Shown here piece after piece: positions 1 through 8,422 of a stretch of 44,040 nt of DNA (position 1 is the stretch's first letter; each line of letters opens with the position of its first letter). The position numbers were made by a program, and so were the translations under genes. This stretch comes from Nocardia sp. SYP-A9097 (GTDB taxonomy: Bacteria; Actinomycetota; Actinomycetes; Mycobacteriales; Mycobacteriaceae): NCBI RefSeq assembly GCF_009649815.1, contig NZ_WJIC01000044.1, forward strand, positions 1 to 44,040, given 5' to 3'. The notes beneath the pieces were generated by a model that worked only from the letters and a program-made list of their open reading frames with translations, was not told the DNA's origin and did no database searches.

Positions 1-50
1 GGGCGGGGTGGGGGAGGGGGCGGGGGATGTCATACCGGGGTAGGGGGTGG
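1..50 (+). promoter_or_regulatory. G-run tract and TACCGG-type motif upstream of the kinase gene
   Basis: Bases 1-26 hold five runs of three to five G separated by single bases, a strong G-quadruplex pattern. Just after it, 33-44 reads TACCGGGGTAGG, which matches 11 of 12 bases of a palindromic element at 12422-12433 next to the second two-component system of this window. A response-regulator site is possible, but no promoter hexamers are clear. Confidence 0.35.
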
Positions 51-120
51 AAGATCGGCCGGGGGTGTGAGGTGTGCGGGGCGGAGGTTCTCTACCGTCG
101 AATGCATGGCCGGTACTTTG

Positions 121-1323
121 ATGAAGCGTGCGGTGTCCGCTAGAGCACGACAGTGGTTCGATGCGTTCACGGTGTTGGTCGCGATCGTATTCATCGCGGT
201 CGCCTGGCCGACCTTGCACCTGACCCATCAGGTGCCCGCGGCGGCGCAACCGTTCATTGCCGGATTCGCGGCCTTCCCGATTGTGCTGATGCGCGTGAAT
301 CCCGCACTCGGATGGGCGGTTTCGGCCGGGTCGGCGCTGCTCATCTCACTGGCGGTGCCGCATCAACCGGGGAACAGCCTGCCCTTCCAGGTGGTGCACA
401 TCCTGTCACTGTTCACGCTGGTGTTCGCGGTCGCGGTGCGCTCGCCCATCCAGATCGTGGGCGTGGCCTGGATCTCAACCTCGCTGCTGTTCGCGACCAC
501 CATGGCGCAGGCGGGTGACAGCTTCGCGCAGGCCGGATTCGGCTGGCCCATCGCCATTACCGGACTGGTGATTCTCGGCCTGCTGGTGCGCTGGGTGTCG
601 GTCTCCCGGCAGCAGCTGCTCAAACAGGAGGAGGAGACCGAGCTGGAGCGGGCCCGGCGCGCGATCCTGGAAGAGAAGGCGCGCATCGCGCGGGACCTGC
701 ACGATGTGGTCGCACACCATATGTCCATGGTGGTGGTGCAGGCGCAGACCGCGCCGTACCGGATCGACGGGCTCTCGGCGGAGGCGCGCGAGGAATTCGA
801 ATCCATCGGGACGGGAGCGCGCTCCGCGCTCAACGAGATTCGCGGACTGCTCGGCGTACTGCGCAGTGACGGGCAACTACCCGAACATGCTCCGCAACCC
901 ACCGCCACCGATGTGCTCGGCCTGCTCGAGGGTGCGCGCCGGGCCGGAGTCCCGCTCACCTGGACCATCGACGGCAACCTGGATGTCGTCCCGGACACGA
1001 CCGGTCTCGCGCTGTACCGCATCGTCCAGGAATCGCTCGCCAATGCCTCCCGGCACGCACCCGGCGCACCGGTATGGGTGCGCCTCGCCAGCGCCGCCAC
1101 CCTGAATCTGTCCATCGCCAATGACCGTTCGCTCGCCCCCGCGCACACCGATCACGTCGGCGGCAGCGGTATCGCGGGCATGCGGTCCCGCGCCGCCGCG
1201 GTCGGCGGCAACCTCACCGCCGCACCCCGACCCGACGGCGGTTTCGAAGTCCGCGCCGAACTCCCACTCACCCCCGGCCTCGTCACCGTCGCTGTGCCCA
1301 CCGCCCTCGGCTCCGGAATCTGA
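121..1323 (+). CDS. NarL-type sensor histidine kinase
   Basis: Membrane sensor kinase of a two-component system; it would autophosphorylate on histidine and pass the phosphate to the response regulator encoded just downstream. About five hydrophobic segments fill the first 170 residues. A HisKA_3 dimerisation helix follows, with the motif RDLHDVVAHHMSM (His codon at 700-702), and then an HATPase domain with an N-box (YRIVQESLANASRHA) and a G-box (GGSGIAGMRSRA). The frame is open from 67 with candidate starts at 67 (GTG), 106 and 121 (ATG). None has a good ribosome binding site; 121 is chosen because it gives a short charged N-terminus before the first membrane segment. The signal sensed is unknown. 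Domain identity is certain, the start is not. Confidence 0.9.
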   Translation: MKRAVSARARQWFDAFTVLVAIVFIAVAWPTLHLTHQVPAAAQPFIAGFAAFPIVLMRVNPALGWAVSAGSALLISLAVPHQPGNSLPFQVVHILSLFTLVFAVAVRSPIQIVGVAWISTSLLFATTMAQAGDSFAQAGFGWPIAITGLVILGLLVRWVSVSRQQLLKQEEETELERARRAILEEKARIARDLHDVVAHHMSMVVVQAQTAPYRIDGLSAEAREEFESIGTGARSALNEIRGLLGVLRSDGQLPEHAPQPTATDVLGLLEGARRAGVPLTWTIDGNLDVVPDTTGLALYRIVQESLANASRHAPGAPVWVRLASAATLNLSIANDRSLAPAHTDHVGGSGIAGMRSRAAAVGGNLTAAPRPDGGFEVRAELPLTPGLVTVAVPTALGSGI

Positions 1324-1441
1324 TCGTCCACAGCCAGGCATCCAATGCCCCCGCGAGTGCGAGTCGGGGTGCGAAGCCGACGCGGCGGCGGCTCTCGCGC
1401 GGTTGACGTGGCAAACTCGGTTGGGTGCGTGAGGTGGGACT

Positions 1442-2101
1442 GTGGCGATAACGGTGTTGATCGCCGACGATCAGGCGATGGTGCGAGCGGGATTCGGTGC
1501 GCTGCTGGCCGCGCAACCGGATATCAGCGTGGTGGGTGACGCAGCGGACGGCAAAACCGCTGTGGCCGAAGCGAAACGGTTGCGCCCGGATGTGGTGCTC
1601 ATGGATGTGCGCATGCCCGAGATGAACGGGCTCGACGCGGCACGGGCGATTCTGTCCGCCGCGTTCGACCCACCGGTGCGGGTGCTCATGCTCACCACCT
1701 TCGATATCGACGACTACGTGTACGAGGCACTCGGCATCGGAGCCAGTGGCTTCCTGCTCAAGGACGCGCCCGCCGAGGAGCTGGTGCGCGCCGTGCGCGT
1801 GGTCGCCGCGGGTGACGCGCTACTCGCGCCGACCGTCACGCGCCGGCTCATCGCCGATGTCACCAAGCGGCGCAACCGGCGTGCTCCCGCGCCCGCGCTC
1901 TCGGTACTCACCCCGCGCGAACGCGAAGTGCTGGAGCTGGTCGCGCGCGGACTGTCCAATGCCGAGATCGCCGACAGCCTCTTCGTGGCGGAGCAGACCG
2001 TGAAGACCCATGTCTCCAAGGTTTTCGCCAAACTGAACCTGCGTGACCGCGCGCAGGCGGTGGTGCTGGCATACGAGTCCGGGCTGGTGACGCCGGGTTG
2101 A
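1442..2101 (+). CDS. NarL/FixJ-family response regulator
   Basis: DNA-binding response regulator of 219 residues, partner of the kinase ending 118 bases upstream. The receiver domain starts with the acidic pair in LIADDQAM and has the phosphoacceptor aspartate at residue 55 in VLMDVRMPEMNG. The C-terminal LuxR-type helix-turn-helix (about residues 150-210) contains LTPREREVLELVARGLSN and VAEQTVKTHVSKVFAKL. The start is GTG at 1442, giving the usual MAITVLIADDQ beginning of the family. Target genes are not evident; the Ser/Thr kinase 72 bases downstream on the same strand may be co-expressed. Confidence 0.95.
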   Translation: MAITVLIADDQAMVRAGFGALLAAQPDISVVGDAADGKTAVAEAKRLRPDVVLMDVRMPEMNGLDAARAILSAAFDPPVRVLMLTTFDIDDYVYEALGIGASGFLLKDAPAEELVRAVRVVAAGDALLAPTVTRRLIADVTKRRNRRAPAPALSVLTPREREVLELVARGLSNAEIADSLFVAEQTVKTHVSKVFAKLNLRDRAQAVVLAYESGLVTPG

Positions 2102-2173
2102 ATCGGCCCGGTCTGCAGGCGTTTTGCGCGGTAAGCTCACGGACTCGAACGTCACCGGAAGGGGGTCGTCGCA

Positions 2174-4054
2174 GTGTTGAACAACGGTGACGTGTTCGCC
2201 GGTTTCACCATTGAGCGACTGCTCGGACAGGGCGGGATGGGATCGGTGTATCTCGCCCGCCATCCCCGGTTGGGGCGGCTCACCGCCTTGAAACTATTGA
2301 ATCGGGAACTCTTCGCGGACAGGGAGATTCGCGCCCGCTTCGAACGCGAAGCGGATCTGGTGGCGCAGCTGGATCACCCGAATATCGTCGAGGTGTACGA
2401 CCGCGGCACCGAGGACGAGCAGCTGTGGATCTCCATGCAGTTCATCGACGGCGTCGATGCCGCCGGAGTGAATGTCACCCTGCTGCCGCCCGAACGCGCG
2501 GTACAGATCATCGAGGGCGTGGCCGAGGCCCTGGACTACGCGCACACCCGCGGCGTGCTGCACCGGGATGTGAAGCCCGCCAACATAATCCTGGCCCGCG
2601 CCGTCGCCGGTCACGGTGAACGCGTCTTCCTCACCGACTTCGGCATCGCCCGCCTGCGCGAGGATTCCACCCACCTCACCCAGCGCGGCATGTTCACCGC
2701 CACCCTCGCCTACGCCTCACCCGAACAGATGACCGGCGCGCACCTGGACCACACCACCGACCAGTACTCCCTGGCCTGTGCCCTCTACTGGCTCCTGATC
2801 GGCGCGGGCCCCTACGATTCCCCCCACCCCGCCGAACTCATCCGCGGCCACCTCCAACTCCTGCCCCCACCGGTGAGCCTGCGCCGCCCGGGTTTGACCC
2901 AGGCCATGGACGCCGTCCTCACCAAGGCCATGGCCAAACGCCCCACCGACCGCTTCCCCTCCTGCGCCGACTTCGCCAAGGCGGCCCGTCGCGCCCTCAC
3001 CTCCGGCCCCGTCCCCTACCCCAATCCCCCCGCCCCACCCCCTGCCTACATCGCCCCTCCTACCTTCAGCGCCCCACCCGCAGCCGCCTATCCCGCCGCG
3101 CCTCAGCCCTATCCACCTGCGGCTCAGAACTATCCGCCCGCCCAACCAGCCCCGGTGGTGGTTCCCGGCTACCCCGCCCAGCAGCCGGGCTATCCGGCGG
3201 CCCCACCCAACTATCCTGCCCCGCAACAACACCAGGCTCCCGCTCCGCCGATACCCGCGACTCCGGCAGTGCCACTGGATGATTCGGCTTTCCGGCCGAC
3301 GGACTCCTTTCCCACGCGCCGCGTCCCACCGGATACCTCCATCGATGATTCGGCCGTCCCTGCCGTATCCGATCCGAGCGATCCCGTCGTCGAAGATTCG
3401 GGCCCGGCCGACTCCTTCCCGACGCGTCGCGATCCCGCCGAGACCCAAGCGCCCAGCTTGCCGGAACCGGCTCTGCCGGCTGACTCCGGCGGGTCGGAGT
3501 CGGCCGGCGATGAACCCGGCGTACCCGTAAGTTCGGAAGGGCCGGAGGGGGATTCGAAGCTTCCGCCGCGCGAGGAGCGGCCGGGCCCGGAGTCGGTCGC
3601 CGATTCCGAAGCGGACGTGGCCGACGGGGTGGCCGCGCCGGGCGAGATCGGCGGGGTGAACGAGTCCGACGCGACCGAGTCCGTTGCGGGCGTGGCCGCC
3701 GCTTCGGAGGAGCGTCGCCGTGAGGCCGGGTATCCCGGTGCGGGGGAGCGGAATCCGGAGTCGGGTGCGTTCGTGCCTTCGGCGGGGGAGGCCGCGCTCG
3801 GTGCGGGGGAGCGGGTGCCCTCGTTTGCTGGGGCGCCACCCTCCGGAGCGCCACCGACGGGGGCGCCTCCGGTCGGAGTGCCACCCGTCGGGCCGCAATT
3901 CGGGCCGGGCGGGTATCCGATGAATTCTCCTCCATCGCAGCGGGTTCCGGTGGGGGTCGGTCGGTCGCAGGTGACCGCGCTGGTGGTGTTGGGTCTCGCC
4001 GTGCTGGCGTTGTTGTTGCTGCTCGCCGTCGTGGTAGTGCAGGTCGCGGGCTGA
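2174..4054 (+). CDS. Tail-anchored Ser/Thr protein kinase (PknB-like)
   Basis: Eukaryotic-type Ser/Thr kinase of 626 residues. The kinase domain covers about residues 11-275: glycine loop GQGGMGSVY (19-26), ATP-binding Lys40, catalytic loop HRDVKPAN (His130, Asp132), DFG Asp155 and the APE-like segment YASPEQM. A linker of about 320 residues follows, first rich in Pro, Ala and Tyr, then acidic and rich in Ser and Gly; the motif DSFPTRR occurs twice in it (near 3300 and 3410). A single hydrophobic helix (about residues 600-625) lies at the very C-terminus with essentially no extracellular domain, so the kinase has no external sensor of its own. GTG start at 2174 with a GGAAGGGGG-type site upstream. 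Base composition changes within the gene from C-rich to G-rich on the plus strand near 3530. Confidence 0.93.
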   Translation: MLNNGDVFAGFTIERLLGQGGMGSVYLARHPRLGRLTALKLLNRELFADREIRARFEREADLVAQLDHPNIVEVYDRGTEDEQLWISMQFIDGVDAAGVNVTLLPPERAVQIIEGVAEALDYAHTRGVLHRDVKPANIILARAVAGHGERVFLTDFGIARLREDSTHLTQRGMFTATLAYASPEQMTGAHLDHTTDQYSLACALYWLLIGAGPYDSPHPAELIRGHLQLLPPPVSLRRPGLTQAMDAVLTKAMAKRPTDRFPSCADFAKAARRALTSGPVPYPNPPAPPPAYIAPPTFSAPPAAAYPAAPQPYPPAAQNYPPAQPAPVVVPGYPAQQPGYPAAPPNYPAPQQHQAPAPPIPATPAVPLDDSAFRPTDSFPTRRVPPDTSIDDSAVPAVSDPSDPVVEDSGPADSFPTRRDPAETQAPSLPEPALPADSGGSESAGDEPGVPVSSEGPEGDSKLPPREERPGPESVADSEADVADGVAAPGEIGGVNESDATESVAGVAAASEERRREAGYPGAGERNPESGAFVPSAGEAALGAGERVPSFAGAPPSGAPPTGAPPVGVPPVGPQFGPGGYPMNSPPSQRVPVGVGRSQVTALVVLGLAVLALLLLLAVVVVQVAG

Positions 4055-4284
4055 GGGCCGCCGCGCCGTGGCGGAAGTGTGGTGCGCCCGGCTCGGGGAC
4101 GAGTGGGTCCGAATCAGGGCTTCGGCTCTCGCCGGGCGCGATTCAAGTGCAGCATTGTGGGGTGTGGGTGGGCAAATTAATTCGGGTGTCGCCGGAAAGT
4201 TTCTGAAACCCCCAGGTCGGAATTCATATTGCGTGGGAGCATCGTTCACAGTGACCGAAAACCGCCTTCGCAGGGGGAGACTCG

Positions 4285-5166
4285 ATGTCCGAGCATGGTT
4301 CCACACTGCCGCGCCGCCAACTGGGGCGATACCTGCGCGAGGGTCGTATGCAATGCAATCTGACCATTGCCGAAGCGGCGTCGATGATGGAGTGGAGCGA
4401 GTCGAAACTGCAGCGACTCGAGACCGGTAATGCGGAAAGGATTCGGGTACTGGACATTCGGGAGTTATGCCGCATATATGACTTCGACGACGAGTTCACC
4501 ACCGCGGTGGTGGGCCTGGCCCAGCAGGCCAGTGTCAAGTCCTGGTGGCACGAGTACGACGACCTCATTCCCGAGGGCTTCAATGTGTATGTCGGTCTGG
4601 AGGCTTCGGCCCGCGGCCTGGTCTCCTATCAACCCGACTTGATCCCCGGACTGCTACAGACCGCCGACTACGCACGCGTCCTGATCAGTGATTACTGGCC
4701 GGATGCCGCGCGCGACGAGATCGACCGCAGAGTCCAGTTGAAGATGCGCCGGCAGTCCCTTTTGACCAGAAAACGCAATGCCGCGAGCTTCGATGTCATA
4801 GTCCACGAAACGGCATTACGCCGGGTCGTGGGCAGTCCGCGAATCATGTCCGCGCAACTGCGGTGCGTGGCGGACATGTCGACACTCCCGACGATCGCTG
4901 TGCGTGTACTACCCTTCTCCGCGGGCGTCCCGATCGGGCATACCGTGGGGCCGTTCGTGATTCTGGATTTCGGCCGGGACAGCGGAAGCCGACCGGTCGA
5001 ACCCACCGTGGTGTATCTGGAGAATTTTCTCGGCGACCTCTACCTCGAGAAGCAGGCGTCGGTCGAGAAGTACCGCCAGGCGTACCAGGCTCTCCAGCAT
5101 TCGGCGCTGGACGAGACCAGCAGTAGGGATCTCTTGCGGAAGGCAGCGAAGGAGTACGCGACGTGA
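4285..5166 (+). CDS. XRE-family regulator with DUF5753 domain
   Basis: Helix-turn-helix protein of 293 residues. Residues about 8-65 form an XRE/Cro DNA-binding domain (LGRYLREGRM, LTIAEAASMMEWSESKLQRLE). The rest is the DUF5753 domain typical of actinobacteria, recognisable from SYQPDLIPGLLQTADYAR and the later VRVLPFSAGVPIG. Its last four bases overlap the start of a DUF397 gene, the standard partner. In Streptomyces some such pairs behave like regulator/antagonist modules (for example the Scr1/Scr2 or BldB/WhiJ-type systems). A second pair of this kind lies at 25805-26883. ATG start at 4285 after GGGGGAGA. The 230 bases upstream carry no recognised gene. Confidence 0.93.
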   Translation: MSEHGSTLPRRQLGRYLREGRMQCNLTIAEAASMMEWSESKLQRLETGNAERIRVLDIRELCRIYDFDDEFTTAVVGLAQQASVKSWWHEYDDLIPEGFNVYVGLEASARGLVSYQPDLIPGLLQTADYARVLISDYWPDAARDEIDRRVQLKMRRQSLLTRKRNAASFDVIVHETALRRVVGSPRIMSAQLRCVADMSTLPTIAVRVLPFSAGVPIGHTVGPFVILDFGRDSGSRPVEPTVVYLENFLGDLYLEKQASVEKYRQAYQALQHSALDETSSRDLLRKAAKEYAT

Positions 5167-5363
5167 ACGTCGAACCGACCGCCAGGTGGTTCAAGAGCGC
5201 CCGCAGTACCGGGGCGAAGGAGTGCGTGGAGATCGCATTCCTGGAAAAGGGTGTGGGAGTGCGTGATAGCAAGCATCCGGCCGGGCCCGAATTGGTTTTC
5301 GGCCCGGCCGAATGGGATCGGTTCACCTCGGCCGTACGGCAGGGGCGATTCGATCGGGTGTAG
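5163..5363 (+). CDS. DUF397 domain protein
   Basis: Small protein of 66 residues consisting of one DUF397 domain: WFKSARSTGAKECVEIAFL, then GVGVRDSKHPAGPEL and a final EWDRFTSAVR helix. Translation starts at GTG 5163, overlapping the stop of the XRE/DUF5753 gene by four bases (GTGA), so the two are translationally coupled. Proteins of this family are known partners of DUF5753 regulators; any role here as modulator of the upstream protein is inference from that pairing. The stop lies only six bases from the convergent pfkA stop. Confidence 0.93.
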   Translation: MNVEPTARWFKSARSTGAKECVEIAFLEKGVGVRDSKHPAGPELVFGPAEWDRFTSAVRQGRFDRV

Positions 5364-5369
5364 GTCTTC

Positions 5370-6401
5370 TCACCCGAAGAAGGCCGCGGCTTCCCGATAG
5401 CGGTCCTGCGGAACGAGTTTGAGCTGTTTGGTCGCCTCGGACAACGGCACCAGTTCGATTTCGGTGCCGTGCAATGCCACCATTTGCCCGAAATTACCGG
5501 CGTGCACGGCTTCCGCGGCGTGCACGCCGAAGCGGGTGGCCAGCACCCGGTCGTACGGCGTCGGCGTGCCGCCGCGCTGCACATGCCCCAGCACGGTCAC
5601 CCGCACCTCTTTGCCGATGCGCCGCTCGATCTCCGGCGCGAGCTGCTGTGCCACACCGGTGAACTTCACATGCCCGAATTCGTCGATTCCGCCGTCACGC
5701 AACGACATGGAACCCGGATCCGGATGCGCCCCTTCGGCGACCACACAGATGAAGTGCGAATCCCCGCGCTGGAAGCGCCGTTTCACCATGGCGCAGACCT
5801 CGTCCACATCGAACGGCACCTCGGGCACCAGCGTCAGATGCGCCCCCGACGCCATACCGGAGTTGATCGCGATCCACCCCGCGTGCCGTCCCATCACCTC
5901 GACCAGCATGACGCGCTGATGCGATTCGGCGGTGGTGTGCAGCCGGTCGATGGCCTCGGTGGCAATGGCAATCGCGGTGTCGTGCCCGAATGTCGTATCG
6001 GTGCAATCGATATCGTTGTCGATGGTCTTGGGCACGCCGACCACCGGCACGCCTTCGTCGGCGAGCCAGCTGGCGGCGGTGAGCGTGCCCTCGCCGCCGA
6101 TCGGGATCAGGGCGTCGATCCCGTTGTCGTCCAGGGTCCGTTTGATGCGCGGCAGTCCGGCGCGCAGCACATCGGGATTGGTGCGTGCGGTGCCGAGGAT
6201 GGTGCCGCCCTTGGTGAGCAGCCGGTCGGTGCGGTCGTTATTGAGGATTTGGATCTTGCGATCCTCGAGTAGCCCGCGCCACCCGTCCTGGAACCCGACG
6301 ATCGCGTCCCCCCAGCGGCCGTTCGAGGTGCGAACGACGGCTCGGATCACCGCGTTCAATCCAGGGCAGTCTCCGCCTCCGGTCAAGACTCCGATGCGCA
6401 T
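5370..6401 (-). CDS. pfkA: 6-phosphofructokinase
   Basis: Glycolytic phosphofructokinase of 343 residues converting fructose 6-phosphate to fructose 1,6-bisphosphate in the cytoplasm. The N-terminus MRIGVLTGGGDCPGLNAVIR contains the GGDCPG nucleotide-binding motif. PIGGEGTL, PKTIDNDIDC (substrate and proton-transfer region with the catalytic Asp) and VEVMGRHAGWIA follow in the usual order. Glycine rather than aspartate after GGE agrees with ATP rather than pyrophosphate use, but the donor is not proven. In M. tuberculosis pfkA lies next to gatB in the same direction; here it is on the opposite strand and nearly 10 kb away. Confidence 0.96.
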   Translation of the reverse strand: MRIGVLTGGGDCPGLNAVIRAVVRTSNGRWGDAIVGFQDGWRGLLEDRKIQILNNDRTDRLLTKGGTILGTARTNPDVLRAGLPRIKRTLDDNGIDALIPIGGEGTLTAASWLADEGVPVVGVPKTIDNDIDCTDTTFGHDTAIAIATEAIDRLHTTAESHQRVMLVEVMGRHAGWIAINSGMASGAHLTLVPEVPFDVDEVCAMVKRRFQRGDSHFICVVAEGAHPDPGSMSLRDGGIDEFGHVKFTGVAQQLAPEIERRIGKEVRVTVLGHVQRGGTPTPYDRVLATRFGVHAAEAVHAGNFGQMVALHGTEIELVPLSEATKQLKLVPQDRYREAAAFFG

Positions 6402-6470
6402 GTAACCTATCTTGCCCCGAGTCGGGCCCGGCGTGGGCCGCGCCCCCGTGAACCGCTGGTTAAGACACGC

Positions 6471-7343
6471 TCAGCAGGCGCCGCCGCGGAGTTCGCCGAG
6501 GTGCCGGTCGATCAGTCCGGCGATCTTGGTGAGCATGGTGGTGCCCTCGTCGAAGGAGCCCGAAGTGGGCAGGGCGGCAATCGCGATGGCGACCTGACCG
6601 CCCTCCACCGGTAGTAGGCCGAATTGCCGGACCAGGTAGTTGCCGCTGGGGTCGGGGCCCCAGCCGCCCTTGAACTGCGCATTGTTCAGGGTGCCCAGGC
6701 CCCAGCGTTGGCCGTCGGCGATTTTGCTCATGAGCGAGGTGACCGACTCCGCCTGGGGCAGACAGGGGAGATGCGCCGCGAAGGTCAGTTGATCGGCAAT
6801 GCTCCACTCCGCCTGACCGAATGCCGAATAGTCCGAGCGGGTGCGCTGCGCAGGCACTTTGGTGTTGTTGTCGCCGCCCTCGTGCAGGACGTCCTGCACG
6901 GCCTGTGCCGCTTCCTCCGGGGTGCCGAGCGACTGCCACAGCATTTCGGCGGCCGAATTGTCGGAGTTGGTAATCGCGGAGGTCGCCGCCCCGGTGTACC
7001 CCGGGTTGGCCCGCAGCGCGGCCAGCGTCAACGGCACCTTGATGGACGACCAGGCCGGGCCGCCGCTCCAATCACCCAGTGCCACCACGCGATCGCTGCC
7101 CACCGGCATGATCGCCAGCGCCACTTTGCCTTTCAGCGCCGGCTGTAGCTCGTGCACGAAATCCCATGCGAGCGTTCCCGGCATGGTCGCGGTCAGCGAT
7201 GAGGTGGTGGGCCCGGGGCCCGCGGCGGTGGGGTCGGGTACGAGTACCGGTTTGCTGGTGCATCCGGCAGTCACCAGCAGCGCTGCGGCACAACAGCTCG
7301 CGATTCGAGCGATGCGCCTGCGCCGCGAATACGGTGCGTCCAC
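6471..7343 (-). CDS. Serine hydrolase lipoprotein (class A beta-lactamase-like)
   Basis: Predicted exported lipoprotein of 290 residues. A positively charged N-terminus (RRRRIAR) and hydrophobic stretch lead to the lipobox VTAGC with Cys28 as lipid attachment site. The domain has the penicillin-binding fold motifs: SxxK as Ser99-Ser-Ile-Lys102, SDN in ITNSDNSAAE, and KGG in FKGGWGPD in place of KTG. The Glu166-region motif ExxLN of true class A beta-lactamases was not found, so beta-lactam hydrolysis is doubtful; a cell-wall or ester hydrolase role is equally possible. It is a paralogue of the next gene upstream (7466-8422) and probably the last gene of the minus-strand block that begins with the histidine kinase. 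Confidence 0.85.
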   Translation of the reverse strand: MDAPYSRRRRIARIASCCAAALLVTAGCTSKPVLVPDPTAAGPGPTTSSLTATMPGTLAWDFVHELQPALKGKVALAIMPVGSDRVVALGDWSGGPAWSSIKVPLTLAALRANPGYTGAATSAITNSDNSAAEMLWQSLGTPEEAAQAVQDVLHEGGDNNTKVPAQRTRSDYSAFGQAEWSIADQLTFAAHLPCLPQAESVTSLMSKIADGQRWGLGTLNNAQFKGGWGPDPSGNYLVRQFGLLPVEGGQVAIAIAALPTSGSFDEGTTMLTKIAGLIDRHLGELRGGAC

Positions 7344-7465
7344 CCGGTACCTCCATCATCTCCGGTGAGTCCCTGTTTCCTAGCGGACTCACCGGTATGC
7401 GTCAATCTCGAAGGATTGCGATGCGGCCCGGGTGATTACGAATCATGCGAGCGGAGCCCGCTTTG

Positions 7466-8422
7466 CTAGCGCGTGCAGAGCCCGCCGTGTAGGTCCGGCA
7501 GGTGATCGCCGATCATCAGCGCCATCTTGTCCATCATGTCGGTGGCGTCCTCGAAAGTGCCCGAGGCCGGTTCGGCCGCGAGCGCGACCGCGACCGGACC
7601 GGCCAGCGTCGGCACCAGACCGAACTGCCGCACCGTGTAGTTACCGGTATCGTCGTCCGGCCCCCAGCCGCCCTTGAACTCCGCGCCGATCAACCGGCCC
7701 AGGCCCCAGCTCTGGCTCGGGGTGATCTCACTCATCAGGGAGACAACCGAATTCGCGCGCGGCAGGCACGGCAGTTTCGAGGCGAAACGCACCTGATCCG
7801 CCAGCGACCAATCGGTCGCGCCGAAAGCCAGCAGATCATCCGAGCCGAGGGTGGCCAGGTGGGTGTGCCGCGCCGCCACATCGGTGATGCCGTCACCGGC
7901 CTCGCGCAGGATCGCCTCGACCGCCGCGGCGGCCTGTGAACCATTGCCGAGCGCGGTCCAAAGCGACTGCGCCGCATCATTATCGGAGAAGGTGATGGCG
8001 GCCTCGGCGAGATCGCGCAGCCCGTCCGGATCGCGGCGCATGGCGGCCAGCGCGAGCGGCACCTTGATGGTGGACCAGGCGATGCCGGTGGTCCAGTCGC
8101 CCAGCAGCGTCATCTCGCCGCCGCCGACCGGCATGACCGCGAGTCCGATGCGACCGTCCAGTCCGGACTGGAGATCGGCGAAATCCGCTGCGAACGTAAT
8201 GGATTTCGGCAACCCGAACAGATCGGGCAGATCCGGCGCGATCATCGACATGGGAGGTACGTCAGTCGTCGCCGGGGCAGCACCCGCCACCACCGGAGAC
8301 CCAGTCACCGGCGTATCTGCCGAACTCACATGCATCGCACACGCCGACACCGCCAGCAACGTCGCAAAGGAAAAACACCGAGCAATGGCCTTGCGACAGG
8401 CCGGAATCGGGTCAGTAGACAT
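7466..8422 (-). CDS. Serine hydrolase lipoprotein, paralogue of the adjacent gene
   Basis: Lipoprotein-like serine hydrolase of 318 residues from the ATG at 8422 (frame open to 8443). The lipobox LAVSAC follows a hydrophobic stretch. Motifs match the neighbouring paralogue: SxxK in WSTIKVPLALAAM, SDN in ITFSDNDAAQSLW, and KGG in FKGGWGPDDDTGN. The chosen start lies 11 bases inside the end of the upstream Ser/Thr kinase gene, so the two are likely translated together. The two paralogues probably arose by tandem duplication, given the same order of motifs and matching stretches such as PCLP and VRQFGL. Substrate unknown; no ExxLN glutamate motif was recognised. Confidence 0.83.
   Translation of the reverse strand: MSTDPIPACRKAIARCFSFATLLAVSACAMHVSSADTPVTGSPVVAGAAPATTDVPPMSMIAPDLPDLFGLPKSITFAADFADLQSGLDGRIGLAVMPVGGGEMTLLGDWTTGIAWSTIKVPLALAAMRRDPDGLRDLAEAAITFSDNDAAQSLWTALGNGSQAAAAVEAILREAGDGITDVAARHTHLATLGSDDLLAFGATDWSLADQVRFASKLPCLPRANSVVSLMSEITPSQSWGLGRLIGAEFKGGWGPDDDTGNYTVRQFGLVPTLAGPVAVALAAEPASGTFEDATDMMDKMALMIGDHLPDLHGGLCTR

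Noticed and set aside
2717..4306. A 529-codon open frame on the minus strand
   Set aside because: Antisense to the kinase linker; Arg-rich composition is typical of reversed Pro/Gly-rich coding DNA.
4068..4430. A 120-codon plus-strand frame before the first XRE gene
   Set aside because: It runs into the XRE gene in another frame and lacks coding character and a ribosome binding site.
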